From: JBAZMA01 sp041649995
Lineage (GTDB): Bacteria; Omnitrophota; Gorgyraeia; Velamenicoccales; Velamenicoccaceae
Assembly: GCA_041649995.1 (NCBI GenBank)
Contig: JBAZMA010000014.1
Coordinates: 1-37,648 of the forward strand
Reading direction: 5' to 3'
DNA length: 37,648 nucleotides
The notes beneath the pieces were generated by a model. That model was given only the letters and a program-made list of their open reading frames with translations, made no database searches and had not been told where the DNA came from. Shown piece after piece: positions 30,586 to 37,233 of the stretch. Position 1 is the stretch's first letter, and every line of letters starts with the position of its first letter. A program made the translations under genes and the position numbers.

Positions 30586-31503
30586 CTATTCCGTATATTC
30601 CGGAAGCTTGACCTGGACCTTCCCCAATTCCTCAAGGCTGAGTTTGACTGTTTCCTTGGAGAACGTATCCGTTAATTCCACGGCCTGGATATCCTTAAAA
30701 TCATAGTTTCTGATGGTTTGCGCCGTGATCATCGTGACGGTTTCCAGAGGGTTGATTTTCTCTTCTTCCGGGCTCAGGTCATATTTCTTGCGCACGAATT
30801 CAAACTCGATTTTCAGGATGCCGAATTTCTCCGTCCAGGACGTTGTCTTGAGCTCAAACAGGGGGCTTAAGGTCTTGTCCTTGGCAAAAATATTTTTGGC
30901 CCGGTGGATGATCTGCATACTGATGAATTCTTCGAAAGTGATATCGTGGTAAGCCCGGTTCTCCCCAAGGATGTCCCCGATGAGCAGGGGGTTGAACCGC
31001 ACGTCCCTGATGCTGCGCATAAAATATTCCCCGCGGGAAAATTTCTCAAGGACAGCCTCTCTCAAGTCCTGGATGTATTCCAGGGCCAGGAGCTCGACGC
31101 CGAATTTTTTGACGTCGGCGGCGGCCACGGCCAGAAATTCAACTGGGGCGTCGGTGCTCAGGATCACCCGGTGGGCCACATTCATAATCTTGTTGAGTGT
31201 TTCCAGGCCTGATTTTTGCCAGGCGGCTGTTTGTTCGTCGATGAGATTGTCCATCGGAACGAAGATCCAAAGGGTTTTGCCGACGACCCGCACATGGACA
31301 TCGGCCTTGAGCTCGTCTTTTACGACCTTTGTGAGCTGCTGAGGCATAGTTTTCGCCGGGTAGCTGGGTTCGCAGCCCAGCAAAAAGGCGGAAAAAAGAC
31401 AGACAGCCAGAGAAGCCTTAAAAGGATTTTTCAGGGGGAAGGTTCGGCGCGAAGCCGAATTTGACCTTGTGGTATTCCTTGAAGATCGCATCGATTTCAT
31501 CAT
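30586..31503 (-). CDS. Lipoprotein of unknown function
   Basis: The open frame from ATG 31503 gives 305 residues, but its first 23 residues overlap the protease gene and look non-native. A CTG at 31434 would give a clean signal peptide of about 20 residues ending in the lipobox LLGC (Cys44 in the long form). The true start is uncertain: no ATG, GTG or TTG is well placed. The mature protein is about 260 residues, alpha/beta and charged, with no recognised domain. It follows the FtsH-like gene on the minus strand with overlapping ends, so the two probably work together at the membrane. Confidence 0.7.
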   Translation of the reverse strand: MMKSMRSSRNTTRSNSASRRTFPLKNPFKASLAVCLFSAFLLGCEPSYPAKTMPQQLTKVVKDELKADVHVRVVGKTLWIFVPMDNLIDEQTAAWQKSGLETLNKIMNVAHRVILSTDAPVEFLAVAAADVKKFGVELLALEYIQDLREAVLEKFSRGEYFMRSIRDVRFNPLLIGDILGENRAYHDITFEEFISMQIIHRAKNIFAKDKTLSPLFELKTTSWTEKFGILKIEFEFVRKKYDLSPEEEKINPLETVTMITAQTIRNYDFKDIQAVELTDTFSKETVKLSLEELGKVQVKLPEYTE

Positions 31504-33067
31504 ATTCCAGTTCTTCTTTTTTCAGGAGTTCGGAGGCAAAGCGGTTCAGGAGCTGGGTTTCGTCCCTCAGGAGGGTTTCGGTTTCAGCCACGCATTCCTG
31601 GAACAGGCGCTGCGTCTCCTGGTTCAACTCGTTCTTGAGATTTTCTGAAAGCTGGTTATCGGGGATGGCCGTGAAATCCCCCATGTGCTTGCCGTCCATG
31701 CCCAGCCGCCAGACCATGACATGGGCGATGCGCATGGCGTTGTGGAAGTCCGAGAGAACGCCGTCGGACGTTGTTCCGAATGTGAGCTTTTCCGCCAGAT
31801 AACCGGCCATGGAGACCTTGATGTTGGCCATCAGGCGTTCCTTGTTGGAGGTGAATATCTCTTCGCGCGGCTGGTGATGGACAACGCCCAGCGCTCCCCG
31901 GCGGGAAATGATGGAGGCCTTGAAGACGTCATCCGTCGGATGGAGCAGATAAAGCGTGATCAGGTGCCCGGCCTCATGATAGGCGACCAGCCTTTTTTCT
32001 TCCTTTGTCATGTGTTTGCGGTGTTTGATCCCCAGGTCGATGCGTTCCATCGCTTCGGAGAGGTCTTTGTGGGTGATGACGTCCCGCTTGTTGCGCAGAC
32101 AGATGATGGAGGCTTCCTTGATGATGTTTTCCAGGTCGGCAGGGGATTTGAACACGGCCTGACGGGCGACCTTGCCGATATCAATGGCCGGGTCATATTT
32201 GACTTTTTGCAGGTAGAATTTCAGGACGTCTTCGCGGCCCTGCAGATTGGGTTTTTCGATATAAATCTTCCTGTCAAAGCGGCCGGGCCTCAAGATCGCC
32301 GGGTCTAGGACTTCTTCGGATGAGTTTGTCGCCCCGATGACCACCACGTTTTCCTTTTCATCCTGAAGGCCGTCCATTTCGACCAGCAGCTGGTTGAGCG
32401 TGGTGTTGCCTTCCTGGCCGCTCATGAAACTGAACGTCCGCGTGCGGCCGATGGCGTCGATTTCATCGATGAACACGATTGTCCCGCCGTGCGCGTAGGA
32501 AAGCCTCCTGGCCTGTTTAAAGAGTTTGCGGACGCGGCGGGCTCCTACGCCGACGAAAATCTCGGTGAATTCGCTGGCGGACAAAGAGAGGAAGGGCAGT
32601 CCCGCTTCGGTAGCGATGGCCTTGGCCAGGTATGTCTTGCCGCATCCGGGAGGTCCGATCATGAGAAGCCCTTTGATGATTTTGCCTCCGACTTTCTGAA
32701 CGGCGGTATGGTCCTTGAGGAGGTTGACGACCTCCATGGCCTCTTCCTTGGCTTCATCGACGCCCAAAACATCCGAGAAATGGACGTTGACCTTCGAACC
32801 CTTGACTTTTTTGGTGTCGATCTGGCCGAAGCGGCCGAACATGAGCGAAACGTAGATAATGGCCGATATGGCGGAGGCCAGAATCCACATCATGATCTGG
32901 ATGGGCAGCTGGGCCAGCTGCATTTTGCGGTAGAAGGATTCCAGGCCCATGAACCCGATGATGGAGAAGGTCGTCAGGACAATGACAGCCAGGGCCACCG
33001 AAACCGCGACCCAGTGGTCCTTGATAAACATTTTAATCTTCTTGAATGTCATAGGATCTAATTTCAT
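31418..33067 (-). CDS. FtsH-like membrane AAA+ zinc protease
   Basis: 549 residues from ATG 33067; a longer frame from 33148 would cross the divergent gene. Two membrane segments (about 18-42 and 57-77) lie close together, so the periplasmic domain is much smaller than in classical FtsH. Walker A is GPPGCGKT (138-145), Walker B TIVFIDE (196-202), and the second region of homology contains RPGRFDRKI (260-268). Zinc protease HEAGH is at 364-368 with third ligand D440. All catalytic residues are present. It would degrade membrane and cytosolic proteins. It is more divergent than housekeeping FtsH and is paired with a lipoprotein, so it is possibly a second, specialised copy. Confidence 0.9.
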   Translation of the reverse strand: MKLDPMTFKKIKMFIKDHWVAVSVALAVIVLTTFSIIGFMGLESFYRKMQLAQLPIQIMMWILASAISAIIYVSLMFGRFGQIDTKKVKGSKVNVHFSDVLGVDEAKEEAMEVVNLLKDHTAVQKVGGKIIKGLLMIGPPGCGKTYLAKAIATEAGLPFLSLSASEFTEIFVGVGARRVRKLFKQARRLSYAHGGTIVFIDEIDAIGRTRTFSFMSGQEGNTTLNQLLVEMDGLQDEKENVVVIGATNSSEEVLDPAILRPGRFDRKIYIEKPNLQGREDVLKFYLQKVKYDPAIDIGKVARQAVFKSPADLENIIKEASIICLRNKRDVITHKDLSEAMERIDLGIKHRKHMTKEEKRLVAYHEAGHLITLYLLHPTDDVFKASIISRRGALGVVHHQPREEIFTSNKERLMANIKVSMAGYLAEKLTFGTTSDGVLSDFHNAMRIAHVMVWRLGMDGKHMGDFTAIPDNQLSENLKNELNQETQRLFQECVAETETLLRDETQLLNRFASELLKKEELEYDEIDAIFKEYHKVKFGFAPNLPPEKSF

Positions 33068-33107
33068 AATAGAAAGACGATAACACAAATTCAGGAGGCT
33101 GTCAAAT

Positions 33108-34994
33108 TTGAAAAACGGAATCAAGGCCCGAGGGTCAGGCGATGGCAAGATCGCGCGCGCGCCCGGCAGGGGGCGGAGCCTTTCCCTTAAGCCGGTCTCT
33201 GCCGGATTTTGCGTGTTGCTTATCCTGTGCGCGGGCCTCCTGGTTTATTCCAACACGTTCGATTGCTCCTTCCAATTCGATGACGAACTTTCCATCACGC
33301 GTAATCTTTCTCTGCGGCAACCGCACCTTGCGGGCATCTGGCGGTTCTGGCCCGGCCGTTTTTTGACCTACCTGTCTTTGGCCTGGAATTATTCTTTAGG
33401 TAAGGAACGGGTTTTCGGTTATCACGTTTTTAATCTTCTGGTTCATATCGGCTGCGGCCTCCTGATTTTCACTATGGTGAGGCTTTTGGCCGGGACTCCC
33501 GCTTTGCGTTCTAAGCGTATCCGGGAAGCCGCCCCAGGCCTGGCCCTTTTCTCAGGCCTTGTTTTTGTCGTTCATCCCGCGCAGACACAGGCCGTGACGT
33601 ATGTCATCCAAAGGGCCGCGGAACTGGCGGCGTTGGGCTGTTTGTCGTCCGGCGTTTTGTATCTTATCGCGCGCCTGAAAGAGGAGGAGGGCGGCAGCTG
33701 GCGGTTTTGGCGCGCGGCTTCAGTCGCGGCGGCCTTTTTTTCCATGTTCACCAAGGAGAACGCCGTTATTCTGCCGGCGCTGCTGGGGCTTCTGGAATAC
33801 GTTTTTTTTAAACCCAACCGGAGAAGGCTTCTTCCTTTTGTCGCGGTCAGCCTGGTTATTCCGGCAGTCATGATGGTTTCAGGGTCCGTGGATTTGGCGG
33901 GCCTGCGCCGCGTGGGGGAACCGCAAGGCCACCTTCCGGTCTCAAGCTACTTTTTGACCCAGCTTCGCGTGGTGATCACCTATATGCGGCTTGCCCTTTT
34001 TCCTGTCAGACAGTCGCTGGATTATGATTATCCGGTTTATGCGTCCCTGCAGGCGGGGCCTGCGGCCGGCCTGGTCCTGGTCTTGGGCCTGACGGCCCTT
34101 GTCTGGAAAACGCGCAGGAATACGCCTCTTGTCACCTTCGGCGCGCTTTGGTTTTTGATCGCTCTTTTGCCGGAATCAGGCCTTGTCCCGATCCGCGACG
34201 TCATCTTTGAGCACAGGATGTATTTACCCATGGCCGGATTTGCCGTCCTGTTCCCTGCGCTGCTCTGGCAGGTTTTGAGAAAAGCCCCTTCGTGGCTGCT
34301 GCCTGCCTGCGCGCTGGCCGTTATCGCGGCCTGGTCCGTTATGGCCTATCAGCGCAACAGGGTTTGGAAGGACCCGATGACCCTTTGGAACGACGTCCTC
34401 GCCAAGGCCCCAGGTAAGGCGCGGGCCTATAAAGCCAGGGGCTTTGAATACGAGAAGCAGGGGGATTTCGGCCGCGCCTTGAAAGATTACCAGACAGCCC
34501 TCAGCCTCGATCCCGCTTATGACCAGGCCTATCTGAGCCGCGGCAATATTCTCGTCGCCAGGGGAGAATACCGGCAAGCCCTCGCGGATTACGACGCGGC
34601 CATTGCTTTGAATCCTGATTACGCGCAGGCTTATCATAACAGGGCTGTGCTTTCTGCCCTGCGCAAGGACTATGGAGGGGCGCTGAATGATTTTAGTGAG
34701 GCCCTGCGTATTCAGCCGGATTACGCCGAAGCTTACCGCAACAGGGCCCTGGTTTTTCTGTCGATGGGCCGAAAAGAGGACGCGTCTTCAGATTTCAGGC
34801 AGGCGGTCCGGCTTGACCCCGCGGATGCGGCTTCTTTCTACGGGTTGGCCATGATTCTGGCGGACTTAAAGCAGTGGGAAGCGGCATGGCGGGAGCTTGG
34901 CAAGGCCACGGCCTTAGGGTTTCAGGCTGACCCGGACATCATCCGCCGCGTTTCCAGCGCTGCTGGAGGTTCCGACGCTCCTGTCCTCCAATAA
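33108..34994 (+). CDS. TMTC-like membrane protein with C-terminal TPRs (paralog)
   Basis: 628 residues from TTG 33108, supported by AGGAGG at 33093-33098. About ten membrane segments span 28-425, with an early Asp-Asp-Glu (FQFDDELSITRN; D58-D59-E60) and VHPAQTQAVTYVIQRAAELAAL, as in TMTC/GT-C proteins. Five to six TPRs run from about 435 to 610 (YKARGFEYEKQGDFGRAL; AYLSRGNILVARGEYRQAL). It has the same design as the protein at 12163, although the membrane halves have drifted apart. It is divergent from the FtsH-like gene, whose start is only 40 bp away. It probably transfers sugar to protein; this is untested. Confidence 0.82.
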   Translation: MKNGIKARGSGDGKIARAPGRGRSLSLKPVSAGFCVLLILCAGLLVYSNTFDCSFQFDDELSITRNLSLRQPHLAGIWRFWPGRFLTYLSLAWNYSLGKERVFGYHVFNLLVHIGCGLLIFTMVRLLAGTPALRSKRIREAAPGLALFSGLVFVVHPAQTQAVTYVIQRAAELAALGCLSSGVLYLIARLKEEEGGSWRFWRAASVAAAFFSMFTKENAVILPALLGLLEYVFFKPNRRRLLPFVAVSLVIPAVMMVSGSVDLAGLRRVGEPQGHLPVSSYFLTQLRVVITYMRLALFPVRQSLDYDYPVYASLQAGPAAGLVLVLGLTALVWKTRRNTPLVTFGALWFLIALLPESGLVPIRDVIFEHRMYLPMAGFAVLFPALLWQVLRKAPSWLLPACALAVIAAWSVMAYQRNRVWKDPMTLWNDVLAKAPGKARAYKARGFEYEKQGDFGRALKDYQTALSLDPAYDQAYLSRGNILVARGEYRQALADYDAAIALNPDYAQAYHNRAVLSALRKDYGGALNDFSEALRIQPDYAEAYRNRALVFLSMGRKEDASSDFRQAVRLDPADAASFYGLAMILADLKQWEAAWRELGKATALGFQADPDIIRRVSSAAGGSDAPVLQ

Positions 34995-34999
34995 TTCCC

Positions 35000-35028
35000 T
35001 TGACGCTTCTTCCGCCTTGTGATACTCT
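35000..35028 (+). promoter_or_regulatory. Promoter for eno
   Basis: -35 TTGACG (35000-35005), 17-bp spacer, -10 TACTCT (35023-35028). A leader of about 70 nt carries a small hairpin GGGTTT-CAA-AAACCC near 35053-35067, then AAGGAG before the ATG. Confidence 0.7.
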
Positions 35029-35101
35029 TTTGACTCTAATAACCCGCATCAGGGTTTCAAAAACCCGAAATTTCTTCAACAATTTTTCAAGGAGAGGCAT
35101 C

Positions 35102-36385
35102 ATGTCAGTCATAAAGAACGTAACGGCCAGGGAAGTCCTGGATTCCAGGGGTAACCCGACAGTTGAAGCGGATGTGGTTCTGGAATCAGGGATCATAGGC
35201 CGCGCGATTGTCCCGTCAGGGGCATCCACCGGTGAGCATGAAGCGCTGGAGCTTCGCGACGGCGACAAGGCTCGTTATCTGGGCAAGGGCGTGCTCAAGG
35301 CCGTTGAGAACATAAACGGCCCTATTGCCGAAAAAGTCCGGGGCCAGGAATCGAATTTTATGGCGCTCGACAAGCTGATGCTTGAGATGGACGGCACGGA
35401 AAACAAGGCCAAGCTTGGCGCGAATGCCATTCTGGCCGTCTCCATGGCCGCGGCCAAGGCCGAGGCAAAGAAAGAACGCAAACCTCTTTATAAGTACCTG
35501 GGCGGAAAAAACGCCCACATCCTGCCGGTTCCCCTGATGAACATTTTGAACGGCGGGCTTCACGCGGACAATAACCTGGATTTTCAGGAATTCATGATCA
35601 TGCCCATCGGTTTTGCCTGTTTTAAGGAGGCCTTAAGGGCCGCGACAGAGACATTCCACCATTTAAAAAGCATCCTGAAATCCAAAAAGCTTTCCACATC
35701 CGTCGGGGACGAAGGCGGATTCGCGCCGAATCTCAAATCCAACGAGGAGGCCCTGGGGTTGATCCTTGAGGCGATCGCCAAAGCGGGATATAAGCCGGGC
35801 AAAGACATTTCCCTGGCCCTGGATGTGGCTGCCAGCTCTTTTTATAAAGATGGAAAATACGTGATGGAAGGCGTGGCCAAGACCGCCGAAGAGATGATTG
35901 CTGTTTACGCGGCCCTGGCGGAAAAATATCCCATTGTTTCCATCGAGGACGGCCTTGCCGAAGACGACTGGGCGGGCTGGAAGAAGCTTACCGAAGCGCT
36001 CGGCTCAAAACTCCAGCTGGTCGGCGACGATCTGTTTGTCACCAATGTCAAGAGGCTGCAGAGAGGCATCGACGAAAAGACAGCCAATTCCATCCTCATC
36101 AAGGTAAACCAGATCGGTTCGTTGAGCGAAACCCTGGATTGCATCGAGCTGGCGGGAGACAATCAATATAGCGCCGTTATCTCCCACCGTTCCGGCGAGA
36201 CGGAAGATACGACGATCGCCCATATCGCCGTGGCCACCGGAGTCGGGCAGATCAAGACGGGTTCCCTGTCCCGGACAGACCGTATTGCCAAGTATAACGA
36301 ATTGCTGCGTATTGAAGAGGAGCTGGGCAAGAACGCTGTCTATGCCGGCACTCTTTGGCCGGACAAGATCTTTGGAAGGGCGTAA
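35102..36385 (+). CDS. eno: Enolase
   Basis: 427 residues from ATG 35102, which has AAGGAG upstream. A longer frame from 35000 lies over the promoter and is not used. It converts 2-phosphoglycerate to PEP. Signatures: IKNVTAREVLDSRGNPTVE split at the start, SGASTGEHEA loop, GDEGGFAPN, metal ligands in ALDVAASSF, SIEDGLAEDDW and VGDDLFVTN, and SHRSGETEDTTIAHIAVATG near 361. It forms a transcription unit with the ftsB-like gene, a common neighbour of eno in many bacteria. It works with pckG at the PEP node. Confidence 0.98.
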   Translation: MSVIKNVTAREVLDSRGNPTVEADVVLESGIIGRAIVPSGASTGEHEALELRDGDKARYLGKGVLKAVENINGPIAEKVRGQESNFMALDKLMLEMDGTENKAKLGANAILAVSMAAAKAEAKKERKPLYKYLGGKNAHILPVPLMNILNGGLHADNNLDFQEFMIMPIGFACFKEALRAATETFHHLKSILKSKKLSTSVGDEGGFAPNLKSNEEALGLILEAIAKAGYKPGKDISLALDVAASSFYKDGKYVMEGVAKTAEEMIAVYAALAEKYPIVSIEDGLAEDDWAGWKKLTEALGSKLQLVGDDLFVTNVKRLQRGIDEKTANSILIKVNQIGSLSETLDCIELAGDNQYSAVISHRSGETEDTTIAHIAVATGVGQIKTGSLSRTDRIAKYNELLRIEEELGKNAVYAGTLWPDKIFGRA

Positions 36386-36414
36386 AGACAGCTGGCCCTT
36401 GTAGAAGAAAGACA

Positions 36415-36711
36415 TTGAAAAACCTCCGGCTTTTCATTATCATATTCATACTCTTCCTGATTTTCCTGCCTGGTTTTGCCAAGCTTCAGGAGATGCGCCA
36501 GAAGCTGACCGATACGGAAAACAGGATGAGGCAGGTCCAGCGCCGCAATGCGGCCCTGGAAGAGCGGATCGCGCAGTTGCAGAACAATTCCGCTTATCTT
36601 GAAATGGTCGCCCGCGACAAGATGGGCATCGTTCGCAAGGGTGAAACAGTGCTTAAGATCATCCGCGAAGATGATCCGTCCGCGAAGAATGTGACGGGCA
36701 ATTCTTTATAA
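36415..36711 (+). CDS. ftsB: FtsB/DivIC-type septum formation initiator
   Basis: 98 residues from TTG 36415. An in-frame ATG at 36355 overlaps eno and would add 20 residues before the membrane helix. A single N-terminal helix (LFIIIFILFLIFLPGF) is followed by a coiled coil (LQEMRQKLTDTENRMRQV, about 24-60) and the family tail YLEMVARDKMGIVRKGETVLKI. DivIC/FtsB bridges FtsL and FtsQ at the division site. The eno-ftsB order supports the assignment. The start codon is the uncertain point. Confidence 0.85.
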   Translation: MKNLRLFIIIFILFLIFLPGFAKLQEMRQKLTDTENRMRQVQRRNAALEERIAQLQNNSAYLEMVARDKMGIVRKGETVLKIIREDDPSAKNVTGNSL

Positions 36712-36747
36712 ATTTCAGTCGTTTTTTTTGGATTGTATCATCGCTTT

Positions 36748-36825
36748 ATGATCGCGGGGTGCCCCGTAAAGCCGCCTTCGCGGCCACGGGGCAACCACGT
36801 GATGGCTGAAGGCCATTTACGTGGT
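36748..36825 (+). repeat. tRNA-fMet 5'-end copy followed by two palindromes
   Basis: ATGATCGCGGGGTG (36748-36761) is identical to 37100-37113, the flank and first nine bases of tRNA-fMet. Two hairpins follow. The first, 36761-36792, has arms GCCCCGT/ACGGGGC and inner GCCGC/GCGGC. It runs into ACGGGGCAACCA (36786-36797), the tag that ends every unit in the array after the tRNA. The second, 36794-36825, has arms ACCACGT/ACGTGGT and inner ATGGC/GCCAT. The piece reads as a tRNA-fMet start joined to a tRNA-fMet-like end with the body replaced by a hairpin. Confidence 0.85.
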
Positions 36826-36846
36826 GGAGGTAATATCTTTTTGTAA

Positions 36847-37143
36847 ATGTTCTTTGTCTATGTTTTGCAAAGCGAGAAGGATAAGGATTTATATATAGGC
36901 TTCTCAGAAAATTTCGAGCGTCGATGTGAAGAACATAATAAAGGGCAGGTCGATGCTACGAAGCACAGAAGACCTCTCAACTTAATTTATTATGAGGCCT
37001 ATTTAGAAAAAAATGATGCTTTAGGTCGTGAGTTATTTTTGAAAAGCGGTTCCGGGCACAAATTTTTAAAACACCAATTACGGTATTTTTTCAGAAAAAA
37101 TGATCGCGGGGTGGAGCAGCCTGGTAGCTCGCAAGGCTCATAA
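36847..37143 (+). CDS. Small GIY-YIG nuclease-like protein
   Basis: 98 residues. The GIY-YIG fold is clear: FVYVLQSEKDKDLYIGFSENFERRC gives the VYV...YIG strands and conserved Arg, then EEHNKG, HRRPLNLIYYEAY and the Glu of ALGRELFLKSG. This resembles the YhbQ/UvrC-like single-domain nucleases. The gene is visibly richer in A+T than its neighbours, which suggests transfer. Its last 13 residues (from DRGVEQPG) are read from inside tRNA-fMet, and the stop TAA at 37141-37143 lies in the anticodon loop. It lies between two copies of the tRNA 5' end. GGAGG is 16 bases before the ATG, rather far. Confidence 0.8.
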   Translation: MFFVYVLQSEKDKDLYIGFSENFERRCEEHNKGQVDATKHRRPLNLIYYEAYLEKNDALGRELFLKSGSGHKFLKHQLRYFFRKNDRGVEQPGSSQGS

Positions 37144-37181
37144 CCTTGAGGTCGTCCGTTCAAATCGGACCCCCGCAACCA
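37105..37181 (+). tRNA. Initiator tRNA-fMet (anticodon CAT)
   Basis: 77 nt including an encoded CCA. The initiator hallmarks are the C1:A72 mismatch (CGCGGGG/CCCCGCA) and A11:U24. The anticodon arm is CAAGG-CTCATAA-CCTTG, so two of the three usual G:C pairs at its base are kept and 29:41 is A:U. The T-arm is GTCCG-TTCAAAT-CGGAC. It is the only one of the four tRNA genes with encoded CCA. A terminator follows 18 bp later, then a tagged repeat array. Confidence 0.96.
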
Positions 37182-37195
37182 CTTTAATGTGCAAA

Positions 37196-37224
37196 AAAGC
37201 CGACCAGTTTCGGTCGGTTTTTTT
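37196..37224 (+). terminator. Rho-independent terminator after tRNA-fMet
   Basis: CCGACC (37200-37205) pairs with GGTCGG (37212-37217), followed by seven T's and preceded by A's that extend the stem. Transcripts entering the array beyond it would need read-through or another promoter. Confidence 0.9.
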
Positions 37225-37233
37225 GCATTTAGG

